Source: an uncultured Pelagibacteraceae bacterium
GTDB lineage: Bacteria > Pseudomonadota > Alphaproteobacteria > Pelagibacterales > Pelagibacteraceae
DNA length: 64,000 bases
Direction of reading: 5' to 3'
Assembly: GCA_902581775.1 (NCBI GenBank)
Contig: CACHPJ010000001.1
Span: forward strand, 26,715-90,714
Below the pieces are notes generated by a model. That model did not search any database and was not told the origin of the DNA. It saw only the letters and a list, made by a program, of their open reading frames with translations. This document shows, piece by piece, positions 27,711 to 37,009 of this stretch; position 1 is the stretch's first letter; each line of letters begins with the position of its first letter. The position numbers and the translations under genes were made by a program.

Positions 27711-28431
27711 TTTTACTCCTCGCTATTTTTAAAAATGTATCTTCGAGATTGCCTCTACCATGCTTATCAATTAATTCTTTGCAAGTTCCTCGATCAACTA
27801 TTTTACCCTCTTTCATCATAATTACGTTATCGCATAGTCTTTCAACTTCTGACATATTGTGAGATGCAAGAAGTATTGTAAGCTCATTTTTTTTTTTATA
27901 ATCTTCTATATAATTTCTGACGAAATCTCCAACATCTGGGTCTAAACTTGCTGTCGGCTCATCTAAAAATAAAAGTTTAGGTTTATTTATAAGTGATTTA
28001 GCTAAAGAAACTCTATTTTTTTGTCCCGATGATAATTCACCTGTTTTTTTATCTAAATAAGAATTTATATTTAAATTTTCTACAATTTCCTCTATCCTCT
28101 CTATTAAGTTGACCACTCCATATAATCTACCATAAATTTCAAGATTTTGTCTTACAGTTAATTTTTTTGGCAACTCAACATAGGGCGAAGCAAAATTAAT
28201 TTTTTCTAATAAGAAATTTTTGTCTGACTTATTTATATCTTTATTATCTATTAAAATATTTCCACTGGTTGGCTTGATTAATCCAAGCATCATTCCTATA
28301 GATGTAGTCTTACCACAACCATTTGGCCCCAATAAACCCATGGTTTGATTTTTCTGAATTTTAAATGAAATATTTTTAACAGCTTCTACATTTCTAAAAT
28401 TTTTTTTCAGATTGTTTACTTCAATTTTCAT
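27697..28431 (-). CDS. ABC transporter ATP-binding protein
   Basis: A 244-residue single ATPase domain: Walker A GPNGCGKTT (about 34-42), signature LSSGQKNR, Walker B LLFLDEPTASLDP and switch histidine in LLASHNMSEVERLCD. It pairs with the permease at 26919. Its start overlaps the tsaC stop by four bases. The arrangement resembles NatA/CcmA-type ABC-2 exporters. Confidence 0.93.
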   Translation of the reverse strand: MKIEVNNLKKNFRNVEAVKNISFKIQKNQTMGLLGPNGCGKTTSIGMMLGLIKPTSGNILIDNKDINKSDKNFLLEKINFASPYVELPKKLTVRQNLEIYGRLYGVVNLIERIEEIVENLNINSYLDKKTGELSSGQKNRVSLAKSLINKPKLLFLDEPTASLDPDVGDFVRNYIEDYKKKNELTILLASHNMSEVERLCDNVIMMKEGKIVDRGTCKELIDKHGRGNLEDTFLKIARSKNEMA

Positions 28432-29387
28432 TTTTTTCCAGCCGCTCTTTTTAATCTATCGTTTATAGCTACACCAATTCCTTTATTAGGTATTTTTGCA
28501 ACATAAATTTTTTTGTAATTCATTTTTTTTATCTTTCTAAATAATTTGTATAAGTTTCTAGCCGCTTCATATAAATTAGAATTTTCACTTAAATTATAGG
28601 TATTTATAGATTTCTTATATCTTTTTCCAAATGTTATAAATGCGTGATTTTTACTTACTTTTTTTTTATTAAGTATCATTGGTATATTTGGAGAGTAATG
28701 TTTTTTAAACATACCGGGAGATTTTATGTTTTTATTAATGTTGCTGTTCATAATTCTTTTTTTTAGAATTTTTTCTATTTTTTCTCTACTTATAACGCCT
28801 GGTCTTAAAATATTAGGTTTTTTGTTTAGATCAAGGACTGTTGACTCAATTCCTATTTTTGATTTACGACCATCTATTATAATTTTAATATCTTTTCCAA
28901 ATTCATCTGCAACGTCTGAAGCTGTAACAGGACTTACTGCATTAGCCTTATTAGCACTTGGCATGGCAAGTGGAAAGTCAATTCTTTTTAATATTTTTCT
29001 TGTAATTTTATTATTTGGAAATCTTACCCCTACAGTCTTTAAATTTGCGCATGCTAATTTACTTATTTTAGATGATTTCTTTTTTTTCATTATAAATGTT
29101 ATTGGTCCAGGACAAAAATATTTATAAAGTTTTAAAAAAGTTTCATTAATTTCAACATCATTATAAAGTTTTGTGAGGTCATAATAATGTATTATTAACG
29201 GATTAATCCTTGGTCTTTTTTTGAGATTATAAATTTTTTTTACCGACTTAGAAGAGTATGCATTTCCTGCTAACCCATAAACTGTTTCAGTAGGAAGACC
29301 TACGATATTAGATCTTCTTAAATATTTTAATGTTTTAGAAAGGTTTTTTTTATTAAATTTTAAGATATTTGAATAGATATTTTTCAT
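28428..29387 (-). CDS. tsaC: threonylcarbamoyl-AMP synthase (Sua5 type)
   Basis: A 319-residue Sua5/YwlC protein: the TsaC/YrdC domain (residues about 15-200, with GLPTETVYGLAGNA, KKRPRINPLIIHY and MPSANKANAVSP) plus the C-terminal Sua5 domain (SPGMFKKHYSP onward). It makes the activated intermediate for t6A in ANN-reading tRNAs. The start codon is only 12 bases from that of xseB on the other strand. Confidence 0.95.
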   Translation of the reverse strand: MKNIYSNILKFNKKNLSKTLKYLRRSNIVGLPTETVYGLAGNAYSSKSVKKIYNLKKRPRINPLIIHYYDLTKLYNDVEINETFLKLYKYFCPGPITFIMKKKKSSKISKLACANLKTVGVRFPNNKITRKILKRIDFPLAMPSANKANAVSPVTASDVADEFGKDIKIIIDGRKSKIGIESTVLDLNKKPNILRPGVISREKIEKILKKRIMNSNINKNIKSPGMFKKHYSPNIPMILNKKKVSKNHAFITFGKRYKKSINTYNLSENSNLYEAARNLYKLFRKIKKMNYKKIYVAKIPNKGIGVAINDRLKRAAGKK

Positions 29388-29399
29388 AATGCTATTATT

Positions 29400-29627
29400 A
29401 TGTATTCGATGAAAGGCAAAAATATTCTAGGTGAAATTAAAAGTAAATCTTTAAAAGAGGCCAAAGCTGAAATAAATGAAATTCTGAATAAACTTGAAAA
29501 AAGTAATGCTGATTTAGAGGGTTTTAGTGATGATTATCAAAGATTAATTCGTCTAAATAAACATATATATGACCTCTTTAAAAAGAAAACTAAAAAAATC
29601 TCAAAAATATCCAAAAAAATTAAATGA
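29400..29627 (+). CDS. xseB: exodeoxyribonuclease VII small subunit
   Basis: A 75-residue acidic helical protein with the XseB pattern LKEAKAEINEILNKLEKSNADLEGFSDDYQRLIRLNKHI. It partners XseA in degrading single-stranded DNA; xseA is not in the window. xseB-ispA-dxs is the standard order. A second in-frame ATG at 29409 is an alternative start, and neither has a good Shine-Dalgarno. Confidence 0.85.
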   Translation: MYSMKGKNILGEIKSKSLKEAKAEINEILNKLEKSNADLEGFSDDYQRLIRLNKHIYDLFKKKTKKISKISKKIK

Positions 29628-30500
29628 TTAAAAAAAGACTAGCTATTAATGCAAAAAAAACAGATAGGTTTTTAAAACTATATTTAAAAAACCAAAAACA
29701 AACTCCACTCTTAAAAGCAATGAAATACGGCGTATTATCAGGTGGAAAAAAAGTTAGATCATCTGTGATATTTAGTACGGGAAAATTATTTAATTTAGAA
29801 GATAAAAAACTTATCAATATTTGTGGTGCGGTCGAGTCAATTCATTCTTATTCTTTGATACATGATGATTTACCTTGTATGGATGACGATAAAATTAGAA
29901 GAGGTAAAAGTTCTACACATGTTAAATTTGGAGAAGCGACAGCAATTTTGGCAGGAAACTCTCTTTTGACTTTAGCTTTTGAAATGATTACTGATAAAAA
30001 GTATTTAGTTTCAGACAAGAATAAAGTGGAACTTGTAAAATCTTTATCACTTTTTTCTGGACATAATGGAATTGCCGGTGGACAAGAACGAGATCTGAGT
30101 TTTGAAAATAAAAAAAAGTCTCTTAAAGAAATAGTTGATATGCAAAAAAAAGAAAACGGGTAAATTATTTAATTTTTGTTGCTTTTCCGTAGGAGTTGTA
30201 GCAAATAAAAATAAAAAAGATAAAAGAGAGCTTGGAATTATAGGTGAAGAAATTGGATTATTATTTCAGCTTGCAGATGATTTCTTAGACGTTAATAGTT
30301 CCAAGAAGATTCTAGGCAAGCAAATTAAAAAAGATGATAAAAAAGGTAAATCAACGTTGATAAATTTAATAGGTCTTAAAAAGGCATACAATTATGCAGA
30401 TAATTTAAAAAAAAAAATATTGAGAAAATTAAAAAAACATGGAAAAAAGGCAGAAGATTTAAATAATACGATAGAATTTATTTTAAAGAGAAAATATTAA
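29624..30500 (+). CDS. ispA: farnesyl/geranyl diphosphate synthase, frameshifted
   Basis: This short-chain prenyl synthase is split over two frames: 29624-30163 (179 residues plus stop) and a +1 frame continuing to 30500. The first part has GGKKVR (40-45) and the first Asp-rich motif DDLPCMD (81-87); the second part has LADDFLDV. The break falls in the conserved KTG segment, at an A8 run (30144-30151). Removing one A restores [12 protein letters not shown] and a 291-residue protein, the normal length. The enzyme condenses IPP with DMAPP and GPP and feeds ispB. xseB overlaps its start and dxs overlaps its stop by one base. Confidence 0.88.
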
Positions 30501-32410
30501 TGAAAAAATTTTTAGATGAAATTAATTATCCTTCAGATTTAAGAAAATTAAGTAAGGATAAATTGAAACAAGTCTCAAAAGAATTAAGAGAAGAATTAAT
30601 AGAAGTGGTAGCTGAAACAGGTGGTCACCTTGGAGCTGGTCTAGGAGTAGTAGAACTTACAATTGCTTTACATTACGTTTTTAACACTCCAAAAGATAAA
30701 TTAGTTTGGGATGTGGGGCATCAATGCTACCCGCATAAAATTATTACTGGCAGAAAAAGTAAAATTAGAACTTTAAGACAAGGCGGAGGAATTTCAGGTT
30801 TTACCAAGAGAGAAGAAAGCGAATACGATCCATTCGGAGCAGCACATAGTTCAACGTCTATTTCATCAACACTTGGGATGGCTGTCGCAAAAAAACTATC
30901 TAATGACAAAAACAATGTAATAGCTGTAATTGGAGACGGCGCGATGAGTGCTGGCATGGCTTATGAAGCAATGAATAACGCCGGAGCTTTAAAAGCTAAA
31001 TTAATTGTAGTCTTAAATGACAACGACATGTCAATAGCGAGACCAGTTGGTGCTATGAGCAAGTATTTACCAAAACTTCTTTCAGGAAAAATTTATTTTA
31101 GTTTGAGGGAAACTATCAAAATGATTACTTCAGCTTTTTCAAAGAGGTTTAGCCAAAAAGCAGGTAAAGCAGAAGACCTACTAAGAAGTATAGTTACAGG
31201 TGGTACCCTTTTTAGCGAGTTAGGATTTTATTATATAGGTCCTATAGATGGTCACGATGTAGAAAATTTGGTTAAAATTTTGGAAAATGTAAAAAATTCA
31301 AATCACCAAGGTCCTATATTAATCCATACAGTTACTCAAAAAGGCAAAGGTTATAAACCCGCAGAGGAATCCGGTGATAAATATCATGGAGTGTCAAAGT
31401 TTAATGTAGTTACTGGAGAACAAAAAAAAACGAAAACAAATAAGCTAGCCTATACAAAAGTTTTTGCTGAAACATTAATAAAACACGCAGAAAATGACAC
31501 TAAAATTGTTGGAATTACAGGAGCAATGCCATCAGGAACGGGTTTAAATTTATTTGAAAAAAAATTTCCTGAAAGGATGTTCGATGTAGGTATTGCAGAG
31601 CAACATGCTGTAACTTTTGCTGCTGGCTTAACAACGGAAGGGTTTAAGCCTTTTGCTGCAATTTATTCTACATTTCTTCAAAGAGCTTATGACCAGGTAG
31701 TTCATGATGTGGCTATTCAATCTCTTCCCGTAAGATTTGCAATTGATAGAGCAGGTTTGGTAGGAGCGGATGGACCGACTCATGCAGGATCATTTGATAT
31801 TACTTACTTATCTACTTTACCAAATTTTGTGGTAATGGCCGCTAGTGATGAAGCTGAACTTGTTAGAATGATTAATACTTCGGTAAATATAAATGATAGA
31901 CCATCTGCCTTTAGATACCCACGAGGAAATGGATTGGGAATAGAATTGCCTGATATTGATGAAGTTTTAAAAATTGGAAAAGGTAAAATTATTAAATTAG
32001 GAAAAAAGGCAGCAATAATAAATTTTGGAGCAAGATTAGAAGAATGTAAAAAAGCATCTGATATCCTTTCAAAAAAAGGAATTAACATAACAATTATTGA
32101 TGCAAGATTTGCAAAACCTTTGGATGAAAAATTAATTATTGAAGTTTCTACTAATCATGAAGCTGTTATTACAATAGAAGAAGGTTCAATTGGAGGATTT
32201 GGCTCTCATGTTATGCAGCTTCTTTCGGATAGAGGAATATTTGATAAAGGATTGAAATTTAGATCAATGATTTTACCTGATATTTTTCTAAATCAAGATA
32301 GTCCAGAGAAAATGTATAAAAAAGCTGGGCTTGATGCTCAAGCTATAGCTAATAAAATAGAAGGGACTTTAAATTCAAATATTGTTTTAGCTAAAAACAA
32401 GGTATTTTAA
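30500..32410 (+). CDS. dxs: 1-deoxy-D-xylulose-5-phosphate synthase
   Basis: A 636-residue thiamine-diphosphate enzyme, the first step of the MEP isoprenoid pathway. Visible are [10 protein letters not shown] (71-80), [16 protein letters not shown] (145-160, TDP/Mg binding), [15 protein letters not shown] and [15 protein letters not shown]. Its ATG overlaps the ispA stop by one base. It meets aroC tail to tail with no spacer. Confidence 0.98.
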   Translation: MKKFLDEINYPSDLRKLSKDKLKQVSKELREELIEVVAETGGHLGAGLGVVELTIALHYVFNTPKDKLVWDVGHQCYPHKIITGRKSKIRTLRQGGGISGFTKREESEYDPFGAAHSSTSISSTLGMAVAKKLSNDKNNVIAVIGDGAMSAGMAYEAMNNAGALKAKLIVVLNDNDMSIARPVGAMSKYLPKLLSGKIYFSLRETIKMITSAFSKRFSQKAGKAEDLLRSIVTGGTLFSELGFYYIGPIDGHDVENLVKILENVKNSNHQGPILIHTVTQKGKGYKPAEESGDKYHGVSKFNVVTGEQKKTKTNKLAYTKVFAETLIKHAENDTKIVGITGAMPSGTGLNLFEKKFPERMFDVGIAEQHAVTFAAGLTTEGFKPFAAIYSTFLQRAYDQVVHDVAIQSLPVRFAIDRAGLVGADGPTHAGSFDITYLSTLPNFVVMAASDEAELVRMINTSVNINDRPSAFRYPRGNGLGIELPDIDEVLKIGKGKIIKLGKKAAIINFGARLEECKKASDILSKKGINITIIDARFAKPLDEKLIIEVSTNHEAVITIEEGSIGGFGSHVMQLLSDRGIFDKGLKFRSMILPDIFLNQDSPEKMYKKAGLDAQAIANKIEGTLNSNIVLAKNKVF

Positions 32411-33493
32411 TTAACCACATTGAGCACGATTCATTAAAAAATGATCTAGTAATACACAAGAAAGCATTGCTTCTCCTATCGGCACGGCTCTTATTCCAAC
32501 ACAAGGGTCATGCCTACCTTTTACAGATATACTAGTATTCTTGCCTTTCTTATCTATTGTTTTTCTTTTATTCAATATTGAAGAAGTTGGTTTGACCGCG
32601 AATGAAGCAATAATATTTTGTCCAGTAGATATTCCGCCTAAAATACCTCCAGCATTATTCGACTTAAAATTTAATTTTCCAGACTTTGAAATCATCTCAT
32701 CAGAATTTTCCTCTCCACTAAGAAAAGCAGCATTCATCCCAGCTCCTATGTTTACACCTTTCACAGCATTTATGCTCATTAAAGCTGCGGCTATATCTGT
32801 GTCTAGCTTAGAATAAATAGGAGCACCTAAACCAACAGGAATTCCTGTAACTCTCAATTCAATTATAGCACCACATGAAGAACCTGATTTTCTTACAGCT
32901 AATAAATATTTTTCCCATAACTTAACCGATTTCTTATCTGGACAAAAAAATGGGTTTTTTCTAATTTCATTATTGTTCCAATTAAGTTTATCACACGACA
33001 TTAAACCTAATTGAGTTACTGCACCTATTACACTAAATTTTTTACCTAAAATTTTTTTTAGAACTATTTTAGCGATAGCTCCGGCCGCAACTCTACTCGC
33101 AGTTTCTCTTGCTGACTGACGTCCACCACCTCTAAAATCTCTTATGCCGTATTTTTTTAAATACGTAAAATCTGCATGTCCAGGTCTAAATTTATTCTTA
33201 ATAGACTCATAGTCTCTGCTTCTTTTATCTTCATTATAAATAATTAGAGATATAGGTGTGCCTGTAGATTTGCCATTAAAAACACCCGATAAGATATTTA
33301 CTTTATCTGACTCTTTTCTTTGAGTGGTGAACTTAGATTGGCCAGGACGCCTCATGTTCATATCTTTTTGAATTTCAGCCTCTGATATAGATATGTTGGG
33401 TGGACAGCCATCAACTACACAACCGATAGCAGAACCATGAGATTCACCCCATGTTGTAAACCTAAAAATTTTACCAAAAGTGTTAAAAGACAT
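32411..33493 (-). CDS. aroC: chorismate synthase
   Basis: A 360-residue FMN-dependent enzyme turning EPSP into chorismate. Signatures are [20 protein letters not shown] (in two pieces), RRPGQS, the [10 protein letters not shown] region, [18 protein letters not shown] and the C-terminal [17 protein letters not shown]. It lies head-to-head with pdxH, 34 bases between start codons. Confidence 0.98.
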   Translation of the reverse strand: MSFNTFGKIFRFTTWGESHGSAIGCVVDGCPPNISISEAEIQKDMNMRRPGQSKFTTQRKESDKVNILSGVFNGKSTGTPISLIIYNEDKRSRDYESIKNKFRPGHADFTYLKKYGIRDFRGGGRQSARETASRVAAGAIAKIVLKKILGKKFSVIGAVTQLGLMSCDKLNWNNNEIRKNPFFCPDKKSVKLWEKYLLAVRKSGSSCGAIIELRVTGIPVGLGAPIYSKLDTDIAAALMSINAVKGVNIGAGMNAAFLSGEENSDEMISKSGKLNFKSNNAGGILGGISTGQNIIASFAVKPTSSILNKRKTIDKKGKNTSISVKGRHDPCVGIRAVPIGEAMLSCVLLDHFLMNRAQCG

Positions 33494-33527
33494 AGTTATT
33501 TAATGTATAAATTATTTTAAAGAAATT

Positions 33528-34160
33528 ATGAATCAAAAAAATGGCAAAAATTCACTTGGTTTGGATAAATGCTTCGAAGAAGCAGAAAATCCACTTGAAT
33601 TATTCAAAAAATGGTTTTCTAGAGCAGAACAAACCGAAATAAACGATCCCAATGCCCTAGCCTTAGCTACATCGAATGAGAACAATCAACCGAACGTAAG
33701 AATGGTTTTATTGAAAGGGTTGAGTGAAAAAGGATTTGTTTTTTATACAAATTTTAATAGTAGAAAAGGATCAGACTTAAAATCTAATCAAAAAGCTTCT
33801 ATGTGTTTCCATTGGAAAAGTTTAAGGAGACAAGTAAGAATTTTGGGTAAGGTTGAAAAAGTAAATGATAAAGAAGCAGATGAATACTATAATTCGAGAC
33901 CTTACAAAAACAAAATTGGAGCATGGGCCTCTTCACAATCTTCAATTTTAGATAAAAGAGAAAATTTTATAAAAAAGATTAAAGAATTTGAGTTAAAATA
34001 TCCTGAAGGAAACACTATTCCAAGGCCACCTCATTGGTCTGGATGGAGATTGGTACCTGAAGAAGTTGAGTTTTGGCTAGATGGAGAAGGTAGAATTCAC
34101 GAAAGATTAAATTATAAGATTAATAATGGAAAGTGGTCAAAAAATTTACTTTATCCTTAA
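33528..34160 (+). CDS. pdxH: pyridoxamine 5'-phosphate oxidase
   Basis: A 210-residue FMN enzyme making pyridoxal phosphate. It has the FMN segment VRMVLLKGLSEKGFVFYTNFNSRKG (in two overlapping pieces), RRQVRILGKVEKV, SRPYKNKIGAWASSQS and the C-terminal PPHWSGWRLVPEEVEFW with RIHERL. Its stop overlaps the stop of the convergent polyprenyl synthase by four bases. Confidence 0.96.
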   Translation: MNQKNGKNSLGLDKCFEEAENPLELFKKWFSRAEQTEINDPNALALATSNENNQPNVRMVLLKGLSEKGFVFYTNFNSRKGSDLKSNQKASMCFHWKSLRRQVRILGKVEKVNDKEADEYYNSRPYKNKIGAWASSQSSILDKRENFIKKIKEFELKYPEGNTIPRPPHWSGWRLVPEEVEFWLDGEGRIHERLNYKINNGKWSKNLLYP

Positions 34161-35170
34161 AAAGATCTTCCTAAACTAAAATCAGTTAAGTTTTGTAAAA
34201 TTTTTTTTTCTTCACTATTTTCAAAAATACTTAACGAGTCTCTAGATACATTTACAAAATATTCTGCTCTTTTTAAACTTTCCTCCACAGCCTTATATTT
34301 ATTTATCAAGGCAAGAGTTTCACTAAGATCTTCTTCAGTTCTTTTTTCTTTACTCATAACTTCTTTTAGAAAATTTTTTTCCTCACTATTAGCTCTTTGA
34401 AAGATTAAAATTAGAGGCAATGTTGTTTTACCTTCGTAAAAATCTTTCCCAATCTCTTTACCAAATACAAGCTCTTTAGCATAATAATCTAAAGCATCAT
34501 CGGCAATCTGAAAAGCTAAACCTAAATTTTTTCCATAAGACTCTAAAGCATTTTTTTCTTTAGAACTGCATCCCGCTATACAAGCTCCAGTTCTAGTCGC
34601 GGCAGAAAACAGTGAAGCAGTTTTCATAGTTATAATCTTTATGTAAGTATCTTCTAATAAATCAGCTTCACCTCTATGTTGTAATTGTAAGACTTCTCCC
34701 TGTGCAATTTTTGCTGATGTTGATGACAGTAATTTTAAAATTTCTAAATCCCCGTCATCTACCATAATTTCAAAACATCTGCTTAAAAAATAATCTCCTA
34801 CCAAAATAGATGATTGGTTACCCCAAATAGAGTTTGTAGTCTTATGACCTCTTCTTAATCTACTTTCATCTATTACATCGTCGTGTAGTAATGTTGCAGA
34901 ATGTATAAGCTCTACACAAGTTGCTAAATTTATATCTCTACTACCTAATTCATAACCAGCCATTTTTGCAGAACCTAGAGTTAAAAGAGCCCTGAGTCGC
35001 TTCCCTCCTGATACAAAATGATGGTCAGACATTTTTTTAATAAGATCAACTTTACTTTGGAGTTTTATATTTATTAACTCTTCAACCTTTACTAGTTTTT
35101 CATCTAATAAATTTTTAAGTTCTAAGTAGGCAGTATTTGCTGATTTTTTTAAAGGTATAACTCTTCCCAT
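34157..35170 (-). CDS. ispB: long-chain polyprenyl diphosphate synthase (IspB type)
   Basis: A 337-residue trans-prenyltransferase making the ubiquinone side chain. It shows SGGKRLR (54-60), the first Asp-rich motif LLHDDVIDESRLRRG with DDVID at 97-101, and the second QIADDALDY. It differs from ispA by its longer N-terminus. It is transcribed away from the S49 peptidase across a 145-base gap. Confidence 0.93.
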   Translation of the reverse strand: MGRVIPLKKSANTAYLELKNLLDEKLVKVEELINIKLQSKVDLIKKMSDHHFVSGGKRLRALLTLGSAKMAGYELGSRDINLATCVELIHSATLLHDDVIDESRLRRGHKTTNSIWGNQSSILVGDYFLSRCFEIMVDDGDLEILKLLSSTSAKIAQGEVLQLQHRGEADLLEDTYIKIITMKTASLFSAATRTGACIAGCSSKEKNALESYGKNLGLAFQIADDALDYYAKELVFGKEIGKDFYEGKTTLPLILIFQRANSEEKNFLKEVMSKEKRTEEDLSETLALINKYKAVEESLKRAEYFVNVSRDSLSIFENSEEKKILQNLTDFSLGRSF

Positions 35171-35315
35171 ATCTTCATTGTTATAATTGATTTTATCTAT
35201 AATAAACTTTTAAATTTTTACCCTGGTGACGCACCTCAAGTTCAACTAGAAGTAGTGCAAATATTGTTTAAAAAATTACATAGCATTGATATAAGAATGA
35301 AGATATCTATCAAAT

Positions 35316-36128
35316 ATGTTCTCAATTTTTAAAAAAAAAATAATAGTTCCCCACGTTAGGTTAACCGGAGTTATCGGTAATCTTGGAAGATTTAAACAGG
35401 GTATGGACCTCTCAAGCCAACAAGATATTTTAAAAAAAGCTTTTTCACTTAAGAAAGCAAAAAATGTTGCTATTTCTATAAACTCACCTGGAGGATCACC
35501 GGTTCAATCACATTTGATTTATAGTTATATTAGACAATTAGCTGAAAAAAATAAAAAAAAGGTTATAGTATTTGCTGAAGACGTTGCTGCATCTGGTGGT
35601 TACTTCATAGCATGTGCCGGGGATGAAATTTATGCTAATTCAAGTTCTATCATTGGTTCAATCGGGGTAATTTCTGCTTCATTTGGTTTTAAAGATTTAA
35701 TAAAAAAAATTGGAGTAGAGAGGAGAGTTTATACTGCAGGAAAAAACAAAAGCACGCTTGATCCATTCATTGATGAAAAAGAGGAAGACGTAAGTAGACT
35801 TAAAAAGATACAATTAGAATTGCACGCTGATTTTATTAAAATTGTTGAAAAAAGTAGGGGTAAGAAATTAAAGGATCCTGAAAAAAATAATTTATTTACT
35901 GGAGAATTTTGGACCGGTTCAACTGCACTCAAATTAGGCTTGATCGATGGTATTGGGAATGCTGAACAAGTTCTAAGGGAAAAATTTGGAGATAAAGTTG
36001 TTATTAAAAAATTTGAAAAACAAAAAGGATTTTTAGCAAAAAAATTATCTTCATCTGTAGACAATCAGGTAGAAAATTTAATAAATCTTTTAGAAGAGAA
36101 AGCTATTTGGCAAAGATTTGGTTTATAA
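35316..36128 (+). CDS. S49 family signal peptide peptidase-like protease
   Basis: A 270-residue SppA/SohB-type serine protease. The catalytic Ser93 lies in DVAASGGYF. The likely Lys145 lies in GKNKSTLDPF, 52 residues later, as in Bacillus SppA. Unlike most family members the N-terminus (MFSIFKKKIIVPHVRLTG) has no membrane helix, so it may be soluble or peripheral. It directly precedes glyQ without a gap. Confidence 0.9.
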   Translation: MFSIFKKKIIVPHVRLTGVIGNLGRFKQGMDLSSQQDILKKAFSLKKAKNVAISINSPGGSPVQSHLIYSYIRQLAEKNKKKVIVFAEDVAASGGYFIACAGDEIYANSSSIIGSIGVISASFGFKDLIKKIGVERRVYTAGKNKSTLDPFIDEKEEDVSRLKKIQLELHADFIKIVEKSRGKKLKDPEKNNLFTGEFWTGSTALKLGLIDGIGNAEQVLREKFGDKVVIKKFEKQKGFLAKKLSSSVDNQVENLINLLEEKAIWQRFGL

Positions 36129-37006
36129 ATGCCCCCAAAAAAAAATAAAAAAAAAAGTTACTTTTCTTTTCAAGAAATAATAATGAATTTTCAAAAATTT
36201 TGGAGCAAGAACGGTTGTGTTATATTGCAACCTTATGATTTAGAAGTAGGAGCAGGTACTTTCCATCCCGCAACAACCTTACGTTCATTAGGCCCAAACA
36301 AATGGAAGGCTGCTTACGTTCAACCTTCAAGAAGACCGACAGATGGGAGATATGGTGAAAATCCTAATAGACTTCAACATTATTATCAATTTCAAGTGAT
36401 CATAAAACCTTCACCTGATAATATAAAACAAACCTATCTAAAAAGTCTTTCATCTATAGGAATTGATGTAAAAAAACATGACATAAGATTTGTTGAAGAT
36501 GATTGGGAGAGCCCCACACTTGGAGCAGCTGGACTCGGCTGGGAGGTTTGGTGTGATGGAATGGAAATAACGCAATTTACTTACTTCCAACAAATGGCCG
36601 GCCAAGAGTGTAAGCCAGTTCCAGTTGAATTGACTTATGGTCTAGAAAGACTGTGTATGTTTGTGCAAGGAAAAAAGAATGTTTTTGATATTGATTGGAA
36701 TAACCAAGGAGTAAAATATAAGGAAGTTTTTTTCAAGCTGAAAAGGAATTCTCTGCTTATAATTTTGAACATTCCAATGTTGAAACATTGCTTAAAAATT
36801 TTGATTTAGCAGAGCAAGAATGTAAAAATTTACTAAAAAACAATCTCGCTCTTCCTGCTTATGACCAGTGTTTAAAGGCAAGCCATATATTTAATTTATT
36901 AGATGCTAGAGGTGTGATAGCAGTTGCTGAAAGAACAGGGTTTATAAATAGAATTAGAGAATTAGCTAAAGGCTCTGGATCAGTGTGGTTGAATAATCAA
37001 AAATAA
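36129..37006 (+). CDS. glyQ: glycyl-tRNA synthetase alpha subunit, frameshifted
   Basis: The alpha chain of the bacterial alpha2beta2 GlyRS, in two frames: 36129-36809, and a second frame in 36788-37006. The catalytic core is intact ([71 protein letters not shown]). A T7 run at 36727-36733 lacks one T: with eight T the frame continues [20 protein letters not shown] and gives 292 residues, the normal length. As annotated, the first frame ends in a 23-residue unrelated tail. GlyQ is essential, so a sequencing error or a frame-restoring event is likely. Confidence 0.9.
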
Positions 37007-37009
37007 ATT

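Noticed and set aside
26100..28431. Direct repeat of the tRNA-Arg 3' end as an att site
   Set aside because: I looked for the GGTTCAAATCC segment downstream of the insert and did not find it; absence by eye is not proof.
35171..35331. An open frame through the ispB / S49 peptidase gap, with the stretch GDAPQVQLEVVQILFKKL
   Set aside because: No credible start codon or ribosome site, runs back over the ispB start on the other strand, and ends inside the peptidase gene. I could not place it in a family; treated as chance.
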